This document shows positions 1 through 5,152 of a stretch of DNA of 7,518 nucleotides, piece by piece (positions within the stretch are counted from its first letter, which is position 1; the number at the start of each line of letters is the position of its first letter). Made by a program: the position numbers and the translations under genes. The notes under the pieces were generated by a model, which saw only the letters and a list, made by a program, of their open reading frames with translations, did no database searches and was not told where the DNA came from. The DNA is taken from contig JACPZV010000022.1 of assembly GCA_016195295.1 (NCBI GenBank), positions 1 through 7,518 of the forward strand. Direction: 5' to 3'. This DNA comes from Acidobacteriota bacterium (lineage in GTDB: Bacteria; Acidobacteriota; Vicinamibacteria; Vicinamibacterales; CAVVIG01).

Positions 1-333
1 GATCTGGGGCGAGGCCACCAGCTCGGCCGCTTCCATCAGCAGCGCGAACTTCTCGCGCACCACCGGATGCGTGACCACCTCAGTGAGCGGCGTCATCGCG
101 CCGATCTCGAGCCCGCCGTGGGCTTCCTTGATGCCGCGCAGTGCCTTGATCTGACCCAGGTCGACGACCACCTTGGGTCGCTTGAGCCGATCCTTGAGCC
201 AGTCCATGCTGTCGAGGCCGCCCGCCAGCACCAACGCGTCGGCGCCGTGCGTGTCGAGCAGCTTGATCGCGTCTTCGATGCTCGCCGGCTGGTAAAGCTC
301 GAACGCCGGAATGATGTCGCGAATCACGGCCAT
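1..333 (-). CDS. FAD-binding subunit of a xanthine dehydrogenase family enzyme (N-terminal 111 residues; 3' end outside window)
   Basis: The visible part starts at ATG 333 and runs off the left edge without a stop. It reads as the FAD-binding domain of molybdopterin dehydrogenases (CoxM/XdhB/PaoB type). An opening FELYQPASIEDAIKLL (residues 11-26) is followed by the glycine-rich LVLAGGLDSMDWLK (35-47), where family members bind the FAD pyrophosphate, then by VVVDLGQI (55-62) and IGAMTPLTEV (77-86). The fragment ends at ASPQI, just before the usual RN-GTIGGN motif. The first glycine-rich motif normally reads AGGTDL; here it is AGGLDS. The subunit would carry electrons from the FeS clusters to an acceptor. 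A clear AGGAG lies at 343-347, nine bases before the start. It is the third gene of the operon, 115 bases after the catalytic subunit, with two palindromic repeats between. Confidence 0.9.
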   Translation of the reverse strand, partial: MAVIRDIIPAFELYQPASIEDAIKLLDTHGADALVLAGGLDSMDWLKDRLKRPKVVVDLGQIKALRGIKEAHGGLEIGAMTPLTEVVTHPVVREKFALLMEAAELVASPQI

Positions 334-342
334 GGTCGTTAT

Positions 343-347
343 CTCCT
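343..347 (-). promoter_or_regulatory. Ribosome binding site of the FAD subunit gene
   Basis: AGGAG on the minus strand, nine bases upstream of ATG 333. In the mRNA it begins only four bases after the hairpin of the nearer palindromic repeat (352-373), so that hairpin could affect ribosome access. That effect is inferred. Confidence 0.7.
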
Positions 348-350
348 ATG

Positions 351-383
351 CGGCGGGTCCGAAAGGACCCGCCCTACATCACA
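351..383. repeat. Palindromic intergenic repeat, type A, copy 1
   Basis: A perfect inverted repeat: GGCGGGTCC (352-360), a GAAA loop, then GGACCCGCC (365-373), followed by a conserved tail CCTACATCAC. It matches a second copy at 411-443 at 31 of 33 positions, with a 60-base period. In the operon mRNA (minus strand) it forms a 9-bp GC-rich stem with a UUUC loop and no U tract after it, so it is not an intrinsic terminator. Such an element may stabilise the upstream transcript or set subunit ratios; this is inferred from REP-like elements generally. Confidence 0.85.
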
Positions 384-410
384 CTCCAGCCACCAGTCAC
401 TCCTCGTGCG

Positions 411-443
411 CGGCGGGTCCAAAAGGACCCGCCCTACATCACC
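411..443. repeat. Palindromic intergenic repeat, type A, copy 2
   Basis: The same 9-bp inverted repeat as at 351-383, with the loop AAAA instead of GAAA, stems GGCGGGTCC (412-420) and GGACCCGCC (425-433), and the same CCTACATCAC tail. It lies five bases beyond the stop codon of the molybdopterin-binding subunit. The changed loop with unchanged stems is what one expects if the stem-loop is conserved or the copies are recent. Confidence 0.85.
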
Positions 444-448
444 ATCCA

Positions 449-2980
449 CTAAATGTGGGCCGTCAGCGCCTCGTGCGTCCGTTTCCCGTTGTTCTCGAGC
501 GCGTTGAGAATGATGTCGGCCGACACCGGCGAGCGCCGGAAGATCTCGTCGCCGATCGCATCCGCAATCGCGTTCATGATCGCGCCGTACGCGGCGCCCA
601 CCGGAGGTTCGCCGACGCCGCGGACGCCGGTCGGCGTCTCGGGATCGGGGATGTTGACCGCGTCGCCCGTGAAGTTGAGCGGCGCGTCGAGCATCGTCGG
701 CGGCTTGTTCTGATAGAAGCGCCGCGCCAGCGCGACGCCGTAGTGCTGGTCGTACGCCCAGCGCTGCGTCTTCGCGTGGCCGAGGCCCAGCATCGAGCCG
801 CCGAAAAGCTGCCCCTTCAGGCCCCGCGGATTGAGGATCGTGCCGACGTCGCCGATCGCGGCATAGTCAATCACGGTCACGACGCCGGTCTCGGTGTCCA
901 CTTCGACTTCCGCGAAGCCGATGACGTAGGACTGCGACTGCCCGTCGCGCGGATACGCGTCCTTCGCGACGGCCATGAGGCCTTGTCCGGCGAGCGCCTT
1001 CGCTGACGTCTTGGTGAAGTTGTTGATGTCCTCGGGCACCTCGTGACCGTCGAACTTGCCGCCAAGCTCGATCGCCTTCTGCGCGGCCTGCGCGAACGTC
1101 AGGCTGCCGCCCGGTCCGGTCACGCGCTCGTTGGCCACTTTGTAGGTGTCGGGATTGCCGCCCTTGGTCTTCGCGGCGATCTCCTGCAGCTTCTTGATGC
1201 AGTCCTTCGCCGCCGCGTGCGCCGCGCGCGTCATCGCGTGCGCGGTCTGGCTGCCGGCCGAGATGCACGTCCACGGCAGGTTCTTCGCCGTGCTGCCGAA
1301 GACGATGTCGCACTTCTCCCAGGGCACGCCGATCATTTCGGCGGCGACACGATGGACGTCGAACGCGGAGTGCGTGCCGTGGTTGCCGATGCCGGACTGA
1401 ATCTGCACGCGGCCGTCCGGCTTGATGATGAACAAGCCGTCGAAGCCGATCGAGCCGCCGGCGAACGGACTCACCGCAACACCGAGGCCGCGCGCTTTCG
1501 ATCCCTGCTTCTTGCCGCTGTACAGCGCTTTCTTTTCCTCCCACTTGAACATCTCGCGGCCCTTGTCGAGCGCTTCCTTCACGAACGCGCTTGTCACGTA
1601 CGCCTGACGTCCATTGGGCAGCGCCGGTCCGAACGGGGCTTTGCCCGCGGGCGCGTTGATCTTGTGAATCTCAACCTGATCGACGCCGAGCTTCCGCGCC
1701 GCCTTGCTGAGAATCGGCTCCATGATGCCGACGCCCTGCATGCCACCCGGCGCGCGCTGCGAAACCTTCGGCGGCGTGTTGGTGAGCACGGTCAAGCCGC
1801 GCCATCGCATCGTCTCGGGCTGGTACGCCAGGGAGATCGTGGTGCTCGCCGACCGCGCGTCGCCCTGCGGATCGTAGGGGCCGTTGTCGCAGATCGCGTA
1901 CATGTCGATCGCGGTGATGCGGCCGTCCTTGCGGAAGCCCGCCTTCACGCGAGCGAGCACGCCGGGCCGCGCGCGGCCGATGAAGTGCTCGTCTTCGCGT
2001 GTGACGCGCATCATCACCGGCGCGTTCGCTTTCTTCGACAGGAGCGCCGGAATCGCCATCGAGATGGCGCCAGGAATCTTGCTGCCGAAGCCGCCGCCGG
2101 TGTACTCGCTGATGATGACGACCTTGTCCGGTGTCGTGCCGGTCCAGCGCGCGACAGAAGCCACGGTCTGCACCGTGCTCTGCGTGGAGCCGTGGAGGTA
2201 GAGCTTGCCGTTTTGCCAGTAGGCCATCGCCGTTCGCGTCTCGAGCGGCTGATGGCCGGTCGACTGCGTCATGAACGTTTCGTCGAGCACGAGGTCGGCC
2301 TTCTTGAACCCTTCCTCGATGTTGCCGAACGACCACTCGTCGGTCGCTTTGCCCAGCGGCATCTGACCATCTTTCGCGGCCGCGAAGTCCTCGTCGGTCC
2401 ATTTCCAGACCGCGATCTGCGGGGGCGCCGGAGCCGCGGCACCGCCGCCGCGTCCAGCGCGACCGGCCGCCGCACCTGCCGCCGGAGCCGCCGGCGGTGT
2501 GGTGGGCCGCATCCAGACGTTGCCTTGCGTGCGCGCGTTCGGGCTGTTGGGACGCATCGTCTCGATCGGATCGACCGCGAACGGCAGCGGCTCGAGCTCG
2601 ATGTCGATCTTCTCGATCGCCTCGGCGGCCGTCGCTTCGTCGACCGCCGCGATCGCGAGAATCGGCTCGCCCTGATAGAGCGGCTCGTTGGTCAATCCGC
2701 GTTCGGCCTGCGCCGTTGCCTGCACGTTCTCGCCGAGCGTCGCGCCGGCGGCCGCGCCGGGCATGTCGTCAGCGGTGAGGATCGCTTTGACGCCGGGCAT
2801 CGCCATCGCTGCGCTCGTGTCGAGTTTCTTGACGCGCGCGTGCGGCATCGGGCTCACGAGGAGCTTGCAGAACAGCATGCCGTCGACGCGGTAGTCCTCG
2901 GCGTACTTCGCCTTGCCGGTGACTTTCGCCACGAGGTCGGGCGTCGTGTACGGTTGGCCGATCAGTTTGGTGTCAGCCAT
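449..2980 (-). CDS. Xanthine dehydrogenase family molybdopterin-binding (catalytic) subunit
   Basis: 843 residues, ATG 2980 to TAG 449. This is the large Mo subunit of a molybdenum hydroxylase (xanthine/aldehyde oxidoreductase family), which hydroxylates its substrate at the molybdenum centre; the substrate cannot be told from sequence. An a/b hammerhead domain covers about residues 18-138 (VTGKAKYAEDY; GEPILAIAAVDEATAAEA). The two Mo-cofactor domains cover about 215-470 and 495-815. Visible motifs are GGGFGSK (295-301), QRAPGG (408-413), QSGIGNHGTHSAFD (528-541), SAGSQTAH (574-581), and GVGEPP (788-793) with the expected catalytic glutamate at 791. There is no signal peptide, so export would depend on the Tat signal of the FeS partner. 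Residues 160-189 are an Ala/Gly/Pro-rich low-complexity stretch between domains. GAGGAA at 2989-2994 is eight bases before the start, and only one base separates it from the FeS subunit stop, so translation is probably coupled. Confidence 0.95.
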   Translation of the reverse strand: MADTKLIGQPYTTPDLVAKVTGKAKYAEDYRVDGMLFCKLLVSPMPHARVKKLDTSAAMAMPGVKAILTADDMPGAAAGATLGENVQATAQAERGLTNEPLYQGEPILAIAAVDEATAAEAIEKIDIELEPLPFAVDPIETMRPNSPNARTQGNVWMRPTTPPAAPAAGAAAGRAGRGGGAAAPAPPQIAVWKWTDEDFAAAKDGQMPLGKATDEWSFGNIEEGFKKADLVLDETFMTQSTGHQPLETRTAMAYWQNGKLYLHGSTQSTVQTVASVARWTGTTPDKVVIISEYTGGGFGSKIPGAISMAIPALLSKKANAPVMMRVTREDEHFIGRARPGVLARVKAGFRKDGRITAIDMYAICDNGPYDPQGDARSASTTISLAYQPETMRWRGLTVLTNTPPKVSQRAPGGMQGVGIMEPILSKAARKLGVDQVEIHKINAPAGKAPFGPALPNGRQAYVTSAFVKEALDKGREMFKWEEKKALYSGKKQGSKARGLGVAVSPFAGGSIGFDGLFIIKPDGRVQIQSGIGNHGTHSAFDVHRVAAEMIGVPWEKCDIVFGSTAKNLPWTCISAGSQTAHAMTRAAHAAAKDCIKKLQEIAAKTKGGNPDTYKVANERVTGPGGSLTFAQAAQKAIELGGKFDGHEVPEDINNFTKTSAKALAGQGLMAVAKDAYPRDGQSQSYVIGFAEVEVDTETGVVTVIDYAAIGDVGTILNPRGLKGQLFGGSMLGLGHAKTQRWAYDQHYGVALARRFYQNKPPTMLDAPLNFTGDAVNIPDPETPTGVRGVGEPPVGAAYGAIMNAIADAIGDEIFRRSPVSADIILNALENNGKRTHEALTAHI

Positions 2981-2981
2981 G

Positions 2982-3614
2982 TTAGGCGTTCCTCATGTGC
3001 TCTGCGCCGCGCATCATCGCGGTGAGAATCTTGTCGTAGTCCTGGCAGCGGCACAGGTTGCCGGAGATCCCGTGCGCCAGTTCCTGTCGCGTCGGATTCG
3101 GATTCGTCTTGAGATAGCCGACGGTGGCCATCACGAAACCGGGCATGCAGAACGCGCACTGGAAACCCTGCTCGTCTATGACGCCCTGCTGGACCGGATG
3201 CAGTTTGCCGGTCGCGGCATCGGCGAGACCTTCGATCGTGACGATCTTCTGCCCGCGCGTCGTGTGCGTCAGCGTCGAGCACGAATAACGCGGCACATCA
3301 TCGATGAGGACCGTGCACGCGCCGCACTCCGCGCGGTCGCAGCCGATCTTCGTGCCGGTGAGCCCCACTTTGTAGCGGAGCGTCATCGCGAGCGTTTCCT
3401 GTTTCATCACGTCGACGCGACGGTCCTGGCCGTTCACGTTGAGCGTGATCAGACGCTCGACCGCGCCCGCCGCAGACGGCTGCCCCTGCAGCGTCGCCGT
3501 GCGAAACAGGTACGCCGATGAGGACGCGACCGCGCCCGCGGCGACGACCCCTTTGATGAAATTGCGTCTGGTCACCGAGTTCGGGACGTCTTCCAACATC
3601 TTCTTATCTTCCAT
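2982..3614 (-). CDS. Tat-exported [2Fe-2S] subunit of a xanthine dehydrogenase family enzyme
   Basis: 210 residues from ATG 3614, chosen because GAGGTGAT (3621-3628) sits eight bases upstream; an ATG at 3677 is in frame but would add 21 residues before the Tat motif. The N-terminus has a twin-arginine motif TRRNFIK (15-21, R16-R17) followed by a hydrophobic segment (22-37). No clean AxA cleavage site is evident, so the signal may be retained. A plant-ferredoxin-type [2Fe-2S] domain follows, with C92, C97, C100 and C112 (GCDRAECGACTV). The second [2Fe-2S] domain has C153 and C156 (CAFCMPG) and C188 and C190 (GNLCRC). All eight cluster ligands are present. It passes electrons from Mo to FAD. 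It is the first gene of the operon, one base from the Mo subunit. A Tat signal on the FeS subunit is also the arrangement of E. coli PaoA, but there the order is FeS-FAD-Mo; here it is FeS-Mo-FAD. Confidence 0.94.
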   Translation of the reverse strand: MEDKKMLEDVPNSVTRRNFIKGVVAAGAVASSSAYLFRTATLQGQPSAAGAVERLITLNVNGQDRRVDVMKQETLAMTLRYKVGLTGTKIGCDRAECGACTVLIDDVPRYSCSTLTHTTRGQKIVTIEGLADAATGKLHPVQQGVIDEQGFQCAFCMPGFVMATVGYLKTNPNPTRQELAHGISGNLCRCQDYDKILTAMMRGAEHMRNA

Positions 3615-3620
3615 TGCTGG

Positions 3621-3628
3621 ATCACCTC
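3621..3628 (-). promoter_or_regulatory. Strong ribosome binding site fixing the FeS subunit start
   Basis: GAGGTGAT on the minus strand, eight bases before ATG 3614. It is the best Shine-Dalgarno match in the window and favours 3614 over the in-frame ATG at 3677. Confidence 0.75.
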
Positions 3629-3661
3629 GTCGGGCCGGAGCTCCGATTTGGAAGGAGAGGA

Positions 3662-3680
3662 ATCGTGTCGGGCACACGAT
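3662..3680. promoter_or_regulatory. Perfect 7-bp dyad in the operon leader, candidate operator
   Basis: ATCGTGT (3662-3668) and ACACGAT (3674-3680) form an exact inverted repeat with a five-base spacer, 48 bases upstream of the FeS subunit start. The size and spacing suit a dimeric helix-turn-helix repressor, but the regulator is unknown. It overlaps the possible -10 element at 3676-3681, which would fit repression. The same symmetry could arise by chance. Confidence 0.35.
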
Positions 3681-3705
3681 AATCCCGTTCGGCCTTCGGT
3701 TTCAA
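3676..3705 (-). promoter_or_regulatory. Possible promoter of the molybdenum hydroxylase operon
   Basis: On the minus strand TTGAAA (3705-3700) and TATCGT (3681-3676) are separated by 18 bases, a fair sigma-70-like match. It would give a 5' leader of about 55 bases. Match quality alone cannot prove it. Confidence 0.22.
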
Positions 3706-3732
3706 CTCGGTTTCCACAATTTTGATTCGTCA

Positions 3733-3762
3733 AAGACAAGTGTCGGTTGAACGTCAGATACT
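3733..3762 (+). promoter_or_regulatory. Possible promoter of the metallo-hydrolase gene
   Basis: AAGACA (3733-3738) and GATACT (3757-3762) are separated by 18 bases. Transcription would begin about 7-10 bases before ATG 3779, giving a near-leaderless message. That agrees with the absence of any Shine-Dalgarno sequence before the ATG. The match is weak. Confidence 0.2.
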
Positions 3763-3778
3763 CTTGTCCGGCCCATAG

Positions 3779-4303
3779 ATGCCGTCTCCGATTTCCCTCA
3801 CGTTCCTGGGCGCCGCCGGCACCGTCACGGGGTCCAAGCACCTCCTCGACTTCGATGGCCACCGGGTCCTGGCCGACTGTGGGCTGTTCCAAGGGTTGAA
3901 AGAGCTGCGGTTGCGGAACTGGGAAGGGCTGCCGGTCGATCCGTCGAGCATTGAGGCGGTCATCCTCACGCACGCGCACCTCGACCACTGCGGATACCTG
4001 CCGCGGCTCGTCACCGGCGGTTTTCGCGGGCGAATCTTCTGCACGCCGGGGACGAAAGAGCTGTGTTCGCTGATACTGCCCGCGGGCCCTCGCTCACCTG
4101 CAGCCGGTCGGCTACAACCGCCCGATCCCTCTGTGGGGACAGACCGGGGTCGGACCGGGGTCGGACCCCGGTCGGACCCCGACCGTGGAGTTCGTCAACG
4201 CGGGTCACCTGCTCGGGTCGGCGTACGCGCGGGTTCGGCTTGGCGACAAGACGATTCTCTTCGGCGGCGATCTCGGCCGCTACAGCCGCCCCGTCCTTCC
4301 TGA
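3779..4303 (+). CDS. MBL-fold/beta-CASP RNA-processing hydrolase, N-terminal part (frame broken near 4082)
   Basis: Residues 1-101 are a good start of a metallo-beta-lactamase-fold protein of the beta-CASP, RNA-specificity type: LTFLGAAGTVTGS (8-20), LADCGLFQG (31-39), and the zinc motif THAHLDHCGYLP (64-75, with H65, H67, D69, H70). Then comes GRIFCTPGTKELCSLILP (84-101). After about base 4081 this frame stops resembling the family and runs as Arg/Pro/Ser-rich sequence to a stop at 4303. The rest of the protein continues in another frame (from about 4083). Roughly 30 residues that family members have after LILP (normally a DS-H-QEEDA... segment) have no counterpart. So the locus is a frameshifted pseudogene, a real deletion, or an assembly error. 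No Shine-Dalgarno sequence precedes the ATG. It is divergent from the molybdenum hydroxylase operon. Confidence 0.75.
   Translation: MPSPISLTFLGAAGTVTGSKHLLDFDGHRVLADCGLFQGLKELRLRNWEGLPVDPSSIEAVILTHAHLDHCGYLPRLVTGGFRGRIFCTPGTKELCSLILPAGPRSPAAGRLQPPDPSVGTDRGRTGVGPRSDPDRGVRQRGSPARVGVRAGSAWRQDDSLRRRSRPLQPPRPS
4142..4184. repeat. Palindromic repeat, type B, inside the metallo-hydrolase coding sequence
   Basis: GACCGGGGTC (4153-4162) and GACCCCGGTC (4164-4173) form a perfect 10-bp inverted repeat around a single base. The stem extends to 4145-4162 paired with 4164-4181, with one mismatch. It is built from tandem units: GACCGGGGTCG occurs twice (4142-4152, 4153-4163), followed by GACCCCGGTCG and GACCCCGACC on the other arm. 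In the metallo-hydrolase frame (codons starting at 4083 and every third base) it encodes a Gly/Pro/Asp loop with no stop, just before VEFVNAGHLLG. Related proteins have a short turn here, so the element looks like an in-frame insertion. Confidence 0.8.
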
Positions 4304-5099
4304 TCCGTCACCCGTGGCCGAGGCCGACGTGCTGCTGGTCGAATCGACCTACGGCGATCGCCTGCACGACGTCGACGACCACGGCGATCGTCTTGCGGCC
4401 ATCGTCAACGACACCGCGCAGCGCGGCGGAAAACTGATCGTTCCCTCGTTCGCGATCGGTCGGGTCGAGGAGATCCTCTACTGGCTGAAACATCTCGAAG
4501 ATCAGAAGCGAATTCCGGTGCTCCCGGTCTACATCGACAGTCCGATGGCGATCGCCGCGCTCCAGTTCTACGCGGGCCGCGTGAATGAGCTCGACCCCGA
4601 CTTGACGCCGGGCCAGCGCCACGTCCGCACGTTCAGCACGACACGCATGGTTACGGTCAGCTCGGCGCAGCAGTCCGCCGATCTCGTCGCCTCGCGCCAG
4701 CCCGCCATCGTCATCTCGTCGAGCGGCATGGCGACCGGCGGGCGCGTGCTGCGTCATCTCGCCGCCACGATCACGAGCCCGAAGAACACCGTGCTGTTTG
4801 TCGGCTACCAGGCGGCGGGCACGCGCGGCCGCACGCTGGTCGATGGCGGAAAGGACGTCAAGCTGCTTGGGCGCGTCTATCCGATCGCGGCACGCATCGA
4901 GCGCATCGACTCGATGTCGGCCCACGCGGACGCCGACGAGATCATGCGATGGCTGTCGGGCTTTTCGCGGCCCCCGCGCATCACGTACCTCGTGCACGGA
5001 GAACCGGTCGCCCTCGAAGCGCTCGCGGCGAGAATCACGACGGAGCGCGGCTGGCCCGTCCATATCGCGGCGCACCGCGAGCGCGTCGAGCTGCCGTGA
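4185..5099 (+). CDS. MBL-fold/beta-CASP RNA-processing hydrolase, C-terminal part
   Basis: The frame is open from 4074; the first possible start codon is GTG 4185, but it has no ribosome binding site and lies in mid-domain, so this is the continuation of the gene starting at 3779, not a separate one. From 4083 it already reads RALAHLQPVGYNRPIPL, which is family-like. From GTG 4185 (residue 1): the third zinc motif AGHLLGSAY (6-14, H8), FGGDLGR (26-32, D29), beta-CASP motif A VESTYGDR (52-59, E53), SFAIGRVEE (88-96), VYIDSPMA (115-122), SSSGMATGGR (178-187), motif B SAHAD (245-249, H247) and motif C YLVHGE (268-273, H271). These are the ligands of beta-CASP nucleases such as bacterial RNase J-like and CPSF-73-like enzymes. 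The C-terminal RNA-specificity segment is complete. With the N-terminal part, all metal ligands of the enzyme are present in the locus, but in two frames. Confidence 0.82.
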   Translation: MEFVNAGHLLGSAYARVRLGDKTILFGGDLGRYSRPVLPDPSPVAEADVLLVESTYGDRLHDVDDHGDRLAAIVNDTAQRGGKLIVPSFAIGRVEEILYWLKHLEDQKRIPVLPVYIDSPMAIAALQFYAGRVNELDPDLTPGQRHVRTFSTTRMVTVSSAQQSADLVASRQPAIVISSSGMATGGRVLRHLAATITSPKNTVLFVGYQAAGTRGRTLVDGGKDVKLLGRVYPIAARIERIDSMSAHADADEIMRWLSGFSRPPRITYLVHGEPVALEALAARITTERGWPVHIAAHRERVELP

Positions 5100-5152
5100 T
5101 ATACGCTAGGCCCTGAATGGGACCCGCCACGCGTCACCTGCGTGTGTGAACG

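Noticed and set aside
351..443. CRISPR-like array
   Set aside because: Only two copies, strongly palindromic, with a single spacer and no cas genes; these are intergenic palindromes.
1043..3025. Long open frame on the plus strand (660 codons) opposite the Mo subunit gene
   Set aside because: The protein is Arg/Ala/Val/Asp-rich with no recognisable motif, and the minus strand encodes a complete, motif-rich enzyme. High GC content leaves such antisense frames open.
3615..3677. Upstream ATG at 3677 as start of the FeS subunit
   Set aside because: It adds 21 residues before the twin-arginine motif, has no ribosome binding site, and lies inside the promoter region; ATG 3614 has a strong Shine-Dalgarno sequence.
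4074..4095. Programmed +1 frameshift at CCC-G (4079-4082) joining the two halves of the metallo-hydrolase
   Set aside because: Skipping base 4082 would give LILP-RALAHLQP, which is neat, but about 30 conserved residues would still be missing and there is no stop codon or stimulatory signal directly at the site. A deletion or assembly error explains both facts.
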